Shown piece by piece: positions 34,028 through 44,836 of a stretch of DNA of 64,000 bases. The number at the start of each line of letters is the position of its first letter. Within the stretch, counting starts at the first letter, position 1. The notes under the pieces were generated by a model. It saw only the letters and a list, made by a program, of their open reading frames with translations. It was not told the DNA's origin and did not search any database. The stretch comes from Thermocoleostomius sinensis A174 (GTDB lineage: Bacteria; Cyanobacteriota; Cyanobacteriia; Elainellales; Elainellaceae), in the NCBI RefSeq assembly GCF_026802175.1, contig NZ_CP113797.1, forward strand, positions 4,875,026 through 4,939,025, read 5' to 3'. The position numbers and the translations under genes are program-made.

Positions 34028-35428
34028 ATGCCAAGGCACGATGCTAAAGCAGGCACCCCGTTACTCCATCAAACCGAGCGTTTTCCTGCTGTTGCCAATA
34101 ATGCAAGTTCAGATAGCGAATTGATGCAGTATACGGACATGCTTGCTCAAGTTAACCAACTCAAGTCCAATGCCAAGCTTGCATTGATATACGAACTAAT
34201 TAGTGAGCTTGAGACTGAACAAATTCAGTCGTTATTGGAGTTTGCCCAGCGAGAAATCACTGAACGTCAACGTCTGCTGTCTCCGTCGTTACCGCCTTCC
34301 GATCGCAAAACACGGTTACTGCTGAAAAAAGACTACAGCTATCAAAATCGCGGTTTAAGTGAACCTAATCAATACTACGTTTATTTGCGACGCCGTAAAC
34401 CTAAACTCGATCGCTATATTGGCACGCTGTTCTATATCCCGCAAGGTTGTACGCTCTCCTATTTTCCAGATGCGGAAGGACGAGTTCTGTTCAATCCTCC
34501 TCACAACACCTTTCAATTGAAGGATGCTAATAATCCTGACTTGATACGGTTGGTTCGGTTAATTGGTTTGGAACCCCCACCCTCAGACTATACCTTTACG
34601 AAACAGCAAAATGATGTCCCAGAAATTTATCTACGTCTAGAATATCTTGACCCGCATACTTACCAGTCGATCGGCGAAAAGATTTATCCATTTCCATTCT
34701 GTATGTATGAAGGTGGAGAACTCGATCGCTATCGTTGGGATGTTACAACAGTTGTCTTGCCGTCGGAAACAAAGGTTGAAACGAATACAAAAATAAACAC
34801 AAACATATATTCAGAACTACACCAAGAACTACAAGCAATCGATTCACCATCTCATGCGAGATCGAGTTCATGCGTTCCATTCTCTTCTGAACCTTGTTCA
34901 ACCGATTCAACTCAGGCGATCGAACATCCGTCTTCATCAGAGTTGTTGACAAACAATAGCTCAACAAAAGACAAATTATCTCATGAATCTTCTCGACGAG
35001 TAATTCAACTACCCCCGACTAAAGCAATCACCTTCTATTTAACCGATCGTCGCGATGCATCAACGGTCTTGGAGCGAATGCGCTTATGGGTGTCATGGAG
35101 TGATAGGGCCATGCCTCAATCTCGGTGGGAACTTGTGCAGAATAATAGTAGCTATACATTAATGAATGCCAACTTCAAGCGAACGATTTTGAGTTTCTCG
35201 ATCGATGCAGCCTCTATGAGGCTTGAGAACTCGCTGCCTGTTCTTATGCAATGGTTTCATGATTTAGCATTGGCTGTGTCTCAGTCGCAAAGTCAACGCT
35301 GCTACAGCGCAGCACAACTCAAACTAGCACATAACTTGTTTGTTGAGATGAGCCTCCCGCAAGATAATCCGCTGGTGGTGCTTAAAACGTTGTTTGGAGT
35401 AGATTTTTCTGAACAGGAATGTCTTTGA
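34028..35428 (+). CDS. Unknown cyanobacterial-type protein, 466 residues
   Basis: Soluble, no signal peptide. Order: a helical segment (about 33-80, LALIYELISELETEQIQSLL), a basic beta-rich middle (about 95-245) with RLLLKKDYSYQNRGL, YYVYLRRRKPKLDRYIGTLF and YLRLEYLDPHTYQSIG, a Ser/Thr-rich disordered linker (about 250-325), and a C-terminal domain (KAITFYLTDRRDASTVLERM, WSDRAMPQSRWELV). The middle domain resembles short basic RNA- or DNA-contacting domains, but I cannot assign a family. The start may be ATG 34028 or ATG 34124 (MQYTDML); neither has a clear ribosome-binding site. Confidence 0.6.
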   Translation: MPRHDAKAGTPLLHQTERFPAVANNASSDSELMQYTDMLAQVNQLKSNAKLALIYELISELETEQIQSLLEFAQREITERQRLLSPSLPPSDRKTRLLLKKDYSYQNRGLSEPNQYYVYLRRRKPKLDRYIGTLFYIPQGCTLSYFPDAEGRVLFNPPHNTFQLKDANNPDLIRLVRLIGLEPPPSDYTFTKQQNDVPEIYLRLEYLDPHTYQSIGEKIYPFPFCMYEGGELDRYRWDVTTVVLPSETKVETNTKINTNIYSELHQELQAIDSPSHARSSSCVPFSSEPCSTDSTQAIEHPSSSELLTNNSSTKDKLSHESSRRVIQLPPTKAITFYLTDRRDASTVLERMRLWVSWSDRAMPQSRWELVQNNSSYTLMNANFKRTILSFSIDAASMRLENSLPVLMQWFHDLALAVSQSQSQRCYSAAQLKLAHNLFVEMSLPQDNPLVVLKTLFGVDFSEQECL

Positions 35429-35714
35429 GCAGTCCCGCATGAAACTATAGAACTTTCAGATGAGAATTTGCCTCAGACCTTGCTGTTGCTATCGAGGTTT
35501 TCAACCCATGGGCAGAAAAGTCATCGACCTGACAAAACAGGGATTCCAAACTGCCCATAGGACGGTTAGATGGGTTGAGCGTTGGGTGCTTTCTGGGCAT
35601 GAAGGGCGATAAAGCAATCTGACTCCCTTTCTCCTTGCTTGGAAGCAGGGGATGGGGAATGAGGGTTCGACCAACCGTGACATGCCCTTATGCAATTGCA
35701 CGGAACTAGGTACG

Positions 35715-37157
35715 TTAACGAGTCGAAACTGCCAACACAGGTGATGTAACCCGATCGTCCTGCTGAGATAATTGACTGAGAATGGCGTCTAGATTTTTCT
35801 TGGCATCGCCAAACAACATGCGCGTATTGTCTTTATAAAACAGTGGGTTTTCTACTCCGGCATAGCCACTGGCCATGCTGCGTTTCATCACAATCACGGT
35901 GTTAGCTTTCCACACTTCCAAAACAGGCATTCCGGCGATCGGGCTACTGGGGTCTTCTAGGGCGCTGGGGTTGACCGTGTCATTGGCTCCAATGACCAAC
36001 ACCACATCAGTTTTCGGAAAGTCATCGTTAATCTCGTCCATTTCTAAAACAATGTCATAGGGCACATTTGCCTCTGCTAGTAGCACATTCATATGCCCCG
36101 GCAAGCGACCTGCGACTGGATGAATGCCAAACCGCACCTCAACGCCTCGCTGACGCAACACTTTTGTAATTTCTGAGACTGAATGCTGGGCTTGTGCCAC
36201 TGCCATGCCATAGCCCGGCGTAATAATCACGCTTTGCGCATTTAGCAGTAGATCGATCGTGTCTTCGACGGTCGTTGACGTTGCTTCACCCGTGGGACGA
36301 CTACCCTGGTTTCCGGTTCCACTCCCCGCACCAAATCCACCTAAAATCACGCTGAGAAAATGACGATTCATGGCTCGACACATGATGTAGCTAAGAATGG
36401 CGCCACTGCTGCCTACTAGGGCACCCGTAATAATCAAGAGATCATTAGACAACATGAACCCGGCAGCGGCGGCGGACCACCCGGAATAGCTGTTGAGCAT
36501 TGAGATTACAACAGGCATATCAGCCCCACCGATCGCCAAAATCAGATGAACACCCAATAGGGCCGCCAATCCCGTCATGATCAGGAGTGGCAACAGTCCA
36601 TCTGAGTTTTCTGCCCCCATAAACAACACACCCAACCATACCGACACCGCCAATAGCCCTAAATTCAGCGCATGGCGAGCCGGTAGCAATAGTGGTTTAC
36701 TGGGCAGAATCGTCCGCAGTTTTCCGAAGGCAATGAGCGACCCAGTAAAGGTCACTGCCCCAATGAAGACACCAATGAAAATTTCTAGTTTGTGGATGGT
36801 TTCTTCTGCCCCAACCAGAGGTTGCCCCGATTGGAGATGGTTCGCAATGCCCACCAGCACTGCTGCGGCTCCAACAAAACTATGCAAAACTGCCACTAGT
36901 TCCGGCATCGAGGTCATTGCCACGCGAGACGCGACAATCGCCCCAATCACGACACCCGGAATGACCGCCGCACCCAGGATGGCATAGCCTCCGCCCATAA
37001 CGCTAGTCAAGGCCGTAGCCCCAACCGCAATTACCATGCCGAGAATGCCATATAGATTGCCTTTACGGGCTGTTTCTTGATCTGACAATCCGCCCAAGCT
37101 AAGGATGAACAAGGCGCTCGCCGCAATATAAGCGACGGTTAAAAGGTTGCTGGACAT
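35715..37157 (-). CDS. pntB: NAD(P) transhydrogenase subunit beta
   Basis: 480 residues. The N-terminal 270 residues hold eight to nine membrane helices with glycine-rich segments ([20 protein letters not shown] is the typical opening) forming the proton channel; the C-terminal 190 residues are the NADP(H)-binding domain III, with [47 protein letters not shown] and [16 protein letters not shown]. Together with PntA it couples hydride transfer between NADH and NADP+ to proton movement. The length matches E. coli PntB (462). It follows pntA by 146 bases that contain a tandem heptamer repeat; co-transcription is likely. Confidence 0.96.
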   Translation of the reverse strand: MSSNLLTVAYIAASALFILSLGGLSDQETARKGNLYGILGMVIAVGATALTSVMGGGYAILGAAVIPGVVIGAIVASRVAMTSMPELVAVLHSFVGAAAVLVGIANHLQSGQPLVGAEETIHKLEIFIGVFIGAVTFTGSLIAFGKLRTILPSKPLLLPARHALNLGLLAVSVWLGVLFMGAENSDGLLPLLIMTGLAALLGVHLILAIGGADMPVVISMLNSYSGWSAAAAGFMLSNDLLIITGALVGSSGAILSYIMCRAMNRHFLSVILGGFGAGSGTGNQGSRPTGEATSTTVEDTIDLLLNAQSVIITPGYGMAVAQAQHSVSEITKVLRQRGVEVRFGIHPVAGRLPGHMNVLLAEANVPYDIVLEMDEINDDFPKTDVVLVIGANDTVNPSALEDPSSPIAGMPVLEVWKANTVIVMKRSMASGYAGVENPLFYKDNTRMLFGDAKKNLDAILSQLSQQDDRVTSPVLAVSTR

Positions 37158-37177
37158 GTTTTCTGTTTAGGTTTAGA

Positions 37178-37212
37178 GGGTAATGGGTAATGGGTAATAG
37201 GTAATGGGTAGT
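37178..37212. repeat. Heptanucleotide tandem repeat (GGGTAAT type, five units)
   Basis: Three perfect GGGTAAT units (37178-37198) followed by AGGTAAT and GGGTAGT. Such heptamer arrays are typical between cyanobacterial genes. It lies between pntA and pntB. Confidence 0.75.
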
Positions 37213-37303
37213 GGGGGTGGGAAATAATAGGGGAATGGATTGGGTCGGTGTTGTCTACCATTCGAAGTTTTACTGAATCTCCAATCCCTAACCTCCAATC
37301 CGC

Positions 37304-38920
37304 TTATTTCTGAAACATTTTCAACATGCGCTGTGTCACCAGAAAACCGCCTGCAATGTTGATCGTGCCAATCAGAATGGCGATCGCACCCAAAATCGTT
37401 GTAGCAGAGGTAAGCGAGCCAGAAATTTGCAACATGCCACCAATAATAATGATGCCGCTGATGGCGTTGGTGACGCTCATTAGGGGGGTGTGCAGCGCTG
37501 GCTTCACGTTCCAAATCACCTGCCAACCAACGAAGCAAGCCAAGACAAACACGGTGAAATGGGACAAGAAGGACGGAGGAGCCGTGAGACCAATTCCCAA
37601 CAACGCAGCCCCAATTAAAGCTGGCATTAATAGGGTGGTTACTGAATTCCTAGAAGGAGGTGTTTCGGGCGTGGGTGGTGCAGCGGTGGCAGGTTGGGAA
37701 GCGGATTTAGCTGGAGCAGCCGCAGGTTTGGGAGGGGGATAGGTAATTGCGCCATTATGGGAGACGAGCGCACCCCGCACAACTTCATCGGTGAGATCAA
37801 CCTTGAAGTTTTCCGAGCCGCCCATATCTTTAAGCAAATGGCATAAGTTTGTGCCGTACAGTTGACTCGACTGGGTCGCCATCCGACTAGGCAAATCGGT
37901 GAATCCAATTACAGTGACGCCATGATAGCGATACACGTCGCCAGGACGGGTGACTTCACAGTTGCCACCTTGTTCAGCAGCCATGTCCACAATCACCGAA
38001 CCTTCCTTCATAGTTTCCACCATCTGACGGGTGATGAGAATCGGGGCTTTTTTACCAGGAATCAGCGCTGTGGTAATGATGATGTCTACTTCTTTAGCTT
38101 GATCGGCAAACAATGCCATTTCTGCCTGAATAAATTCATCGCTCATGGTTTTGGCATAGCCGCCTTCCCCAGAACCATCTTCGGCGAACTGAAGCTCCAG
38201 GAATTCTGCTCCTAAACTCTGTACCTGCTCTTTGACGACTAGGCGAGTGTCAAATGCCCGCACGATCGCCCCCAGCCCTCTGGCCGCTCCAATCGCCGCC
38301 AAACCTGCCACTCCTGCACCAATCACCAGAACTTTAGCAGGTGGCACTTTCCCAGCCGCCGTAATTTGCCCGGTGAAGAATCGCCCAAACTGGTTGGCCG
38401 CCTCAATGACTGCACGATATCCCGCAATATTAGCCATCGAACTCAGCGCATCCATTTTCTGAGCGCGACTGATGCGGGGTACAGCATCCATTGCCAGCAC
38501 CGTGACTTTGCGGGCCGCAAGCGTTTCCAACAGCTGCGGATTTTGCGCTGGATAGATAAAACTTATGAGGGTTTGCCCTTCATGCACCAGATCGACTTCA
38601 GACTTGTTGAGGTGAGGATGGAATTCGGGCGATCGTACCTTTAGCACAATATCGGCAGTGTGCCATAGTGCTTCCACATCATCCACGACTTCACACCCCG
38701 CTTGTTGATAAGCTTCATTGGGAAAATTGGCAGCGATTCCGGCATCTCGTTCAATGAGCACATGAAACCCCATCTTCTGCAACAGTTTAGCCGTGTCGGG
38801 CGTTGCTGCCACTCGACATTCACCTGGAATAATTTCCTTGGGAATTCCAACACTAAGGACTGTCTTAGATCCTGCTTCGGCAGACAGGTTACTGGTCTGT
38901 GGTTCAACCGTTGCTGTCAT
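37304..38920 (-). CDS. pntA: NAD(P) transhydrogenase subunit alpha (fused form)
   Basis: 538 residues. Residues 1-395 are the NAD(H)-binding domain I related to alanine dehydrogenase: [51 protein letters not shown] (dinucleotide fold), [12 protein letters not shown] and [13 protein letters not shown] Pro/Ala-rich linker (about 400-435) joins four membrane helices ([66 protein letters not shown]). This is the single-chain arrangement of E. coli PntA (510 residues) rather than the split alpha1/alpha2 form. The start ATG 38920 has AGGAG 5 bases upstream. Upstream partner of pntB. Confidence 0.96.
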   Translation of the reverse strand: MTATVEPQTSNLSAEAGSKTVLSVGIPKEIIPGECRVAATPDTAKLLQKMGFHVLIERDAGIAANFPNEAYQQAGCEVVDDVEALWHTADIVLKVRSPEFHPHLNKSEVDLVHEGQTLISFIYPAQNPQLLETLAARKVTVLAMDAVPRISRAQKMDALSSMANIAGYRAVIEAANQFGRFFTGQITAAGKVPPAKVLVIGAGVAGLAAIGAARGLGAIVRAFDTRLVVKEQVQSLGAEFLELQFAEDGSGEGGYAKTMSDEFIQAEMALFADQAKEVDIIITTALIPGKKAPILITRQMVETMKEGSVIVDMAAEQGGNCEVTRPGDVYRYHGVTVIGFTDLPSRMATQSSQLYGTNLCHLLKDMGGSENFKVDLTDEVVRGALVSHNGAITYPPPKPAAAPAKSASQPATAAPPTPETPPSRNSVTTLLMPALIGAALLGIGLTAPPSFLSHFTVFVLACFVGWQVIWNVKPALHTPLMSVTNAISGIIIIGGMLQISGSLTSATTILGAIAILIGTINIAGGFLVTQRMLKMFQK

Positions 38921-39579
38921 GAAAACTCCTATCGAAATTCACTAGAAACCTATCGTTTTGAAGAATCGTTCCTGAACCAATCTTCGTTCCAAAATACTGC
39001 AAGCTTCTATCGTTAAATCATGTCAATACACATGACAACTACTGTTATGTTACGCACGTCACCCTTGGCACATCCAGTTTCATCCAACTACTCAATGCAA
39101 CATAATAATTGCTTGAATTGCTTGAATTGAAGCTTAACCAGTGATAATAGAACGCCCTGATTGATCGACAATCGTAACGTTCCACCGCTAAGGTTGCAAG
39201 TTCCTGCATCGTAAATGGCTTCAGCGTTGTCAAGACATATCTTTAGCTTGTTTTATGGATTGCTAATCCTCATTAACCTCATGAGCGAATGTATTTCGAT
39301 CGTAGTAATTGCCGATTCATTTTGTTTCATTTCGTAGTGTTAATTCATAACAATTTATTCAAAAACGTTCATATAGTTTTATTGAATTATTCGATTCATT
39401 TACTTTGTGCAAACTGTTGGTTTTCACCACAAAGTGCAACGAAGTAAAACATAATAAAAAACCAGTCCTACTCAAGAACTGGCTTTTATAATCAATTTGA
39501 GCTATTCATTTAGTGAGCTAAACGGTCATTTATCAATGCGCTTTAATCCTTTAAATCTAGTTGCTCACTTCAACAACTT
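38921..39579. other. Intergenic region upstream of pntA
   Basis: 659 bases, AT-rich, with the terminator at 39455-39488 but no convincing gene. It should contain the pntAB promoter. Confidence 0.4.
39455..39488 (-). terminator. Terminator of the small membrane protein gene, possibly bidirectional
   Basis: CCAGT (39462-39466) / ACTGG (39478-39482) with two further inner pairs. A run of six or more T follows on the minus strand and CTTTTA on the plus strand. Confidence 0.5.
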
Positions 39580-39762
39580 TCACTTCAACAACTGCAAGCA
39601 CTCTTCTACCAACAAGGCCGCCACGGTTGCAAACGCTGTAATGCCAAGCGCCAACAGAGGATGTTGACCTTGGCTAACGGCAAAATAGGTTACGGCTCCT
39701 GCACCCAAAGCAGCAGTGATAACTGCACTGAGCCAGTCTCTTTTAGGACGTTTATCGTACAT
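39580..39762 (-). CDS. Small membrane protein, 60 residues, unknown
   Basis: The start is ATG 39762. Basic N-terminus (MYDKRPKRDWLS), then two adjoining hydrophobic segments (AVITAALGAGAVTYFAV and LLALGITAFATVAALLV), then a short acidic end. It has a terminator 90 bases downstream, which supports it as a real transcription unit. No family was recognised. Confidence 0.5.
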   Translation of the reverse strand: MYDKRPKRDWLSAVITAALGAGAVTYFAVSQGQHPLLALGITAFATVAALLVEECLQLLK

Positions 39763-40350
39763 GGGTTACTGTATCGGCGCTTTTCGACAATCAGTGATTT
39801 CTATCGTTCCTCACCCTACCACCTGTTGCCTAGGCGATCGATACCCTCACCACTATCTTGTAATCAAGTTTTAGATTTGGTTATTCTTCTTAATTAAGAA
39901 AATTTAATCTAGAATATTAAATTAAGGTGAAGAAATCCTTACGTAGAGACCCACGGAGGTAATGAAACTTAAATGCTATAGGTGGCGGTATAAAGACTGA
40001 ATTGCTTATTAGCACACTACTAGTTGAGTCTCCCATTGTATATTGGGGCAAACTAGTCATTACCCATTGATCAAGTTCCATCGATCGAGTTCCATTGATC
40101 GAGCCATCGCTGGTAAAGCTCAGGTTCATACCATCAATTTTTCTACGATCGGTGGGAATTTCAACTTGGGAAATCTCCCAAGGATTACTGTTTTAACAAG
40201 TTCTGCTGAATAAACTTTGTGCGTTTCGTAAATCTGTCCCCATGCCTAAGCCTTTGTTCCATTTTGTGTAGTATTTTTGAAAGTGCTCAGTTCTGAGCTT
40301 ATGCTTCACCGACTGTCATTCCCATTCAGGCACAATCATTATCGCTGTAC
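39763..40350. other. Intergenic region upstream of aar
   Basis: 588 bases. Notable only for a near-repeat of GTTCCATYGATCGAG (40075-40102). I searched by eye for parts of an aldehyde deformylating oxygenase gene and saw none. Confidence 0.4.
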
Positions 40351-41376
40351 ATGTTTGGTTTAATCGGTCATCTTACAAGTCTTGAACACGCCCAGTCCGT
40401 TGCTAGGGAGTTAGGTTATCCAGAATATGCTGATCAAGGACTAGATTTTTGGTGCAGTGCTCCACCACAAATCGTTGACACCATTAAAGTCACTAGCACC
40501 ACTGGTCAACAGATTGAAGGTCGCTATGTTGAGTCGTGTTTTCTGCCTGAAATGCTGGCAAGTCGGCGCATTAAAGCGGCTACCCGCAAGATTGTCAATG
40601 CTATGGCCCATGCACAAAAGCACGGAATCAATATCACAGCATTGGGTGGTTTCTCGTCGATTATTTTTGAGAACTTTAACCTTCAGCAAATTCAACAAGT
40701 TCGCAACATTAAGCTAGAGTTTGAACGGTTTACCACTGGCAATACGCACACGGCTTATATTATCTGTCGGCAAGTGGAGCAGGTTTCTAAACAGCTTGGA
40801 ATGAACCTCTCGGATGCAACGGTTGCTATCTGTGGAGCCACAGGCGATATTGGCAGCGCTATTTGTCGTTGGCTAAATGCTCGGACTGATGTGCAAGAAC
40901 TGCTGTTGATTGCCCGTAACCAAGAGCGGCTCCAGTCCCTACAACAGGAGTTGGGGCGGGGGAAGGTGATGGCCCTGGAAGAGGCATTACCCCAGGCTGA
41001 CATTATTGTTTGGGTAGCTAGTATGCCCAAGGGCGTCGAAATTGATCCAACTCGTTTGAAGCAGCCCTGTTTATTGATCGATGGTGGCTATCCCAAGAAT
41101 TTGGCCAAGACGGTGAAGTATCCAGGTGTTTATGTGCTAAATGGTGGCATTGTTGAGCACTCGCTTGATATTGATTGGCGCATCATGAAGATTGTTAACA
41201 TGGATGTGCCGGCTCGTCAGCTTTTCGCCTGTTTTGCTGAGTCGATGCTATTGGAGTTTGAAAAGCTATACACTAATTTTTCCTGGGGACGCAATCAAAT
41301 TACCCTAGAAAAGATGGATTTGATTGGGCAGGTCTCACAAAAGCATGGTTTCAAGCCGTTGCAGCTTGAAGCATAG
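40351..41376 (+). CDS. aar: Long-chain acyl-[acyl-carrier-protein] reductase
   Basis: 341 residues, the length of cyanobacterial AAR. It reduces fatty acyl-ACP to fatty aldehyde with NADPH, the first step of cyanobacterial alkane/alkene synthesis. Features: [15 protein letters not shown] opening, nucleotide-binding [15 protein letters not shown] in the middle, and Cys294 in the context LFACFAESM, matching the acyl-accepting cysteine (Cys294) of the Synechococcus elongatus enzyme. The C-terminal [16 protein letters not shown]... end is family-typical. It has no ado gene upstream within the nearest kilobase and the next gene downstream is convergent, so the usual ado-aar pair is broken here. 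The start ATG 40351 has no strong ribosome-binding site. Confidence 0.95.
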   Translation: MFGLIGHLTSLEHAQSVARELGYPEYADQGLDFWCSAPPQIVDTIKVTSTTGQQIEGRYVESCFLPEMLASRRIKAATRKIVNAMAHAQKHGINITALGGFSSIIFENFNLQQIQQVRNIKLEFERFTTGNTHTAYIICRQVEQVSKQLGMNLSDATVAICGATGDIGSAICRWLNARTDVQELLLIARNQERLQSLQQELGRGKVMALEEALPQADIIVWVASMPKGVEIDPTRLKQPCLLIDGGYPKNLAKTVKYPGVYVLNGGIVEHSLDIDWRIMKIVNMDVPARQLFACFAESMLLEFEKLYTNFSWGRNQITLEKMDLIGQVSQKHGFKPLQLEA

Positions 41377-41411
41377 GAAGGGGAGTCCCCTGGGTCGGCT
41401 GAGTGAAAAGC

Positions 41412-43085
41412 TCATGATCGATCGCTTGTCGCATTGAGGTGAGCTTCGATCGCTTGCTGTAGCTCTTGACGGTAGGTGAGCCAGTTGTTAAGGACCTCTG
41501 GATTTGAGGGGGTTTTATCTTGTAACAATAAAACTCCATCGTTTAAGGCAATCAACCCATACTGCCGGTCCAGGATGCGATCGACCTGCTCAATCGCCAC
41601 TACAAGGCTCTGCCGATAATCGGCAAAGGCAGGTTCATACTGCTGGAGATACCACAAGTCGGCGATCGCGTACTGCATTCGCACGGTCTTGTTTTGGTCA
41701 TTGCGCAGCCGTAACCGAGGAAAGCGCAACACTTCCCGACGGTTAGACACATGCGCCACGATGTGATCGGTCGCGGTGACGCTGGCACCTGGGGGAATTT
41801 GAGCCAGGAGCGATCGAATTGCTTGGCTGTGCTGCCATTGACGCGGTGGCGACACGTACACCCAGGGTCGAAACGAATCGGGAATCAACCACGATAGGGT
41901 GCGGTTAGGGTTCGCTGTAATCGTAAAAAATAGCGACAGAATGATGCAAATAGCCCAAACCCGTCGAACGCGACGATCGAACCACTGAGTATGAGTTGAC
42001 CACCAGAGAATTGCACCATAAAACAGACCAGGGACTAGGGTCATGGCGTAGCGTAGGTGCAGCGATAACGCTGTAATATCTTGCTGCTGAATCAAAATTT
42101 TCAGAGTAGGAAAGCCAGCTAGGGCCCAAGCGCTAGGGGAAATGACTGTGACAAATGCCAGCGGCACCCACTGTCCCAACAAGTAGCGCAGGGTGCGATC
42201 GAACGGCGTGACCACTTCTATGATTAATCGCCTCGGATTGGTGAGAATTCCGATTAGTACATCGAGTGTCGAGGCTTCGTCTCCGTCTACAAATTGGCCA
42301 AATTCTTCGATCATGAACCGCTGCGAAACATCGGTGGAAAACAACGGCATAATCAGGTTGGTAACAGCGAGCATGTATCCCAAGCTGAGGGCACATAGCC
42401 CCACCCCCAGCCAGGGGAAGCGCCGACTGACCAGGAGGTAGAATCCCACGCCAAATAGCACCACGCCACTGTCTTCGCGCACCAACAGTGTCAGTACCGC
42501 CAACACTCCTACTAGCCACCACTGCCGTTTCTCCAGCGCCAACAGTAACCCAAAAATATAGAGCGGAATTTGGCAAATGTCGTGAAAGTTAGCCAGGGTA
42601 GGACTGATGACAGCAATCGCGGCATAGTAACTGACGGCAATCCAGGCAGAAAGCTGAGGGGGGTGATAGTGCCGTGCCAAAGCATACAACACCAAGCCAG
42701 CGATCGCTACCAGCGTCACTTGCAACACAGACAACCCAGACGGGGATGGAAACAGTGCATACCAAGGCAACCACAGCAGCAGCGCAGGGGTGAAATGTTG
42801 ACCCAGTCGATGATAAGCGACATCGGGAACGTCGCCCTGTATCACCGCCACCGATTCGGTAGAAGAGAGCGACCCTTCAAACCAGCGCCCGTGCAGATTG
42901 TTCCAAAACACTTGATTAAAAATGCCTTGATCAAACGAAACGTAGGTGGGGTAAAAGTTATAGTACCGTTGCAGCACCAGCACACAGCCAATCGCCCAAA
43001 ACAGAATCGCAGCGACTAGCACCCGTCGTAGATAAGGCAGATCGAGGAGTTTTTGCCAGGAGGCTACTTTTTGCCCAAAAGTCAT
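41412..43085 (-). CDS. DUF2079 multi-pass membrane protein
   Basis: 557 residues with about ten membrane helices in the first 400 residues and a soluble C-terminal domain (about 405-557). YPTYVSFDQGIFNQVFWNNL near residue 47 is the Asp-containing first loop typical of DUF2079, a family with the GT-C glycosyltransferase-like layout. The soluble tail has IPPGASVTATDHIVAHVSNR, as in other family members. The likely role is in envelope glycan modification, inferred from the fold class and from the adjoining flippase gene (43175-44518), which is on the same strand 89 bases upstream. The biochemical activity of DUF2079 is not established. Confidence 0.85.
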   Translation of the reverse strand: MTFGQKVASWQKLLDLPYLRRVLVAAILFWAIGCVLVLQRYYNFYPTYVSFDQGIFNQVFWNNLHGRWFEGSLSSTESVAVIQGDVPDVAYHRLGQHFTPALLLWLPWYALFPSPSGLSVLQVTLVAIAGLVLYALARHYHPPQLSAWIAVSYYAAIAVISPTLANFHDICQIPLYIFGLLLALEKRQWWLVGVLAVLTLLVREDSGVVLFGVGFYLLVSRRFPWLGVGLCALSLGYMLAVTNLIMPLFSTDVSQRFMIEEFGQFVDGDEASTLDVLIGILTNPRRLIIEVVTPFDRTLRYLLGQWVPLAFVTVISPSAWALAGFPTLKILIQQQDITALSLHLRYAMTLVPGLFYGAILWWSTHTQWFDRRVRRVWAICIILSLFFTITANPNRTLSWLIPDSFRPWVYVSPPRQWQHSQAIRSLLAQIPPGASVTATDHIVAHVSNRREVLRFPRLRLRNDQNKTVRMQYAIADLWYLQQYEPAFADYRQSLVVAIEQVDRILDRQYGLIALNDGVLLLQDKTPSNPEVLNNWLTYRQELQQAIEAHLNATSDRS

Positions 43086-43174
43086 GCTGTCTGAGGCCCA
43101 AAACCAAGAGCAGGCTACCAGATCTTATGAAGCGATCGGCCAGAATGCAATGGGGTGTTTAGATGATCGCCAGA

Positions 43175-44518
43175 TCATTGCCAGAGTCGATCGATTGGTA
43201 GCCCCCATCCCAGCCAGTAGCGCCCTCCCACCAACAGCACCACCAATCCCAGCAGCAGCAAGGTGGCCAGCAAATCTTGTCGGGTTGTGGTTAGCTGCTC
43301 GCGCCAAGCGCCATAGCCGATCGCGGCATAGAAAGGTAGGTCATTGAATGCAATAGTGAGAATTGCTCCAAACACACCCAATTGTGAAAAGGCAAGCGGA
43401 ACTGCCAGGAGCATATAGATGAATTTCAAGCAGTAGCCAATGGCCCCATAAATGGGTTTACCAATCGCTAGCAGGGATGAGTTAATCGTCAGCGAAATGG
43501 CAGAGGGCCAATTCCCCAAGGCCAGAATTGCCAGCATCCAGGCAGCCGCATGGTAGCGCTCGTCATATAGATTCACGATTACCAGATCCCCAAAGCTCCC
43601 AAGTAGGGCAATGCCTACTGCCAGCGCTACCAACAGCAACCATCGCTTTTGCAGAATTTTTGCTCGCAGTTCTGGTCGGGGCAAATCGGCCCGTTTCGAA
43701 ACCACCGGAAAAATCACTTTACTGTTGATGGCAACAATGACAGAGTTTGGAATGAACGAAAACGTAAATGCGATCGTGTAGACGCCAAGCATTTCCAACG
43801 AAAGCAACCGGCCCAAAATTAGGCGATCGGATTGTTGGGCCAGAAACGTCATTGCGGTCGATAAAAAGATCCAACGCCCAAAGGTTGTGAGATCATGAAC
43901 GGCATCTTTGTCCCACGTGAACCGATGCGGCATCCTGGGTTCTAGACGGTGACTCCAAATTAATTTGCAAAAGCTTGAGATTAAATTGCCGCCCACCAAT
44001 GCCCAAATGGTTTGTCGAAAGAAAGCCCACAAAGTCATCACGCCCAATGCCAGGCTTTGAATAGTAATCTCAAAAACCGTGAGCTTGGCAATCGCCACCT
44101 TACGACTGAGCAACGCCAGCGACGTAGAGTTAAAGCCATCGATGGCAACGGTTGTTCCTACGATCGGCACCAACCACAGCAGCCGCGAGTCGCCATAAAA
44201 GTTTGACACGGGCAGTGCAATCAAAAAGCAACCAACCCAAAGCAGCAAACCCCGCATCACCTGCATCGTCCAGGCAGTATTCAAAAATACGGGATCATCT
44301 CCTCGCTTGTTTTGAATGATGCTGGGACGAATACCAATATCGGAAAACAAATTCAATCCGGTGATGAATGTTTGCACCAGCGCCATCAAACCGAACATCT
44401 CTGGAACCAAGAGGCGAGTCAGGATCAAGTTTCCAATCAGTCGCAAAACCTGACCAGAGCCATATCCTACAAACGTCCAGAGTGCGCCTCGAACAGCAAG
44501 TTTTTGTAATGAAGACAT
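43175..44518 (-). CDS. Polysaccharide flippase (oligosaccharide flippase/MOP family)
   Basis: 447 residues, twelve or so membrane helices. GALWTFVGYGSGQVLRLIGN and LTRLLVPEMFGLMALVQTF form the conserved N-terminal helix and amphipathic loop of Wzx/RfbX-type exporters; SDIGIRPSIIQNKRGDDP and LILGRLLSLEMLGVYTIAF are also typical. These proteins move lipid-linked oligosaccharides across the inner membrane. The start ATG 44518 has GGAGGGGG 4 bases upstream. It is followed on the same strand by the DUF2079 gene. Confidence 0.92.
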   Translation of the reverse strand: MSSLQKLAVRGALWTFVGYGSGQVLRLIGNLILTRLLVPEMFGLMALVQTFITGLNLFSDIGIRPSIIQNKRGDDPVFLNTAWTMQVMRGLLLWVGCFLIALPVSNFYGDSRLLWLVPIVGTTVAIDGFNSTSLALLSRKVAIAKLTVFEITIQSLALGVMTLWAFFRQTIWALVGGNLISSFCKLIWSHRLEPRMPHRFTWDKDAVHDLTTFGRWIFLSTAMTFLAQQSDRLILGRLLSLEMLGVYTIAFTFSFIPNSVIVAINSKVIFPVVSKRADLPRPELRAKILQKRWLLLVALAVGIALLGSFGDLVIVNLYDERYHAAAWMLAILALGNWPSAISLTINSSLLAIGKPIYGAIGYCLKFIYMLLAVPLAFSQLGVFGAILTIAFNDLPFYAAIGYGAWREQLTTTRQDLLATLLLLGLVVLLVGGRYWLGWGLPIDRLWQ

Positions 44519-44677
44519 TGTTCCCCCTCCACAGCAGCGATCGAATCGAATGAGTCACCAGAAGCTAGCTATTCAACGAAACTGGCCCAAAACGCAGAAG
44601 GGTCAAGGGGGAGAATGAATTGTAATCAGGCAATGGACAACAAGGGAGTAGCACAGTGGGTGATGCACGGAGGTCAC

Positions 44678-44818
44678 ATGGAATTACGCTGGACTGTCTT
44701 TAAGATTTTTAAATGGTTCCAGGGTGGTTGGGTAGCTGTAACCGGATGGTTTACTGAATCCTCATACGGAAATTCAAATTTGCAGGATGATTTGAAGGAA
44801 GCAACAACATCGAAATAG
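44678..44818 (+). CDS. Putative 46-residue peptide upstream of the EamA transporter
   Basis: From ATG 44678 (GGAGG 4 bases upstream) the peptide is MELRWTVFKIFKWFQGGW followed by VAVTGWFTESSYGNS and a polar end. It is aromatic-rich and possibly membrane-associated. The stop lies 18 bases before the EamA gene, so it could be translationally coupled. Alternative start ATG 44615. Weak support. Confidence 0.3.
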   Translation: MELRWTVFKIFKWFQGGWVAVTGWFTESSYGNSNLQDDLKEATTSK

Positions 44819-44836
44819 ACTCGCGAACAAGCACTC

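Noticed and set aside
37158-37303. Possible small gene between pntA and pntB (split alpha2 subunit)
   Set aside because: The segment is a heptamer repeat and G-rich filler; the membrane part of the alpha subunit is already fused in pntA.
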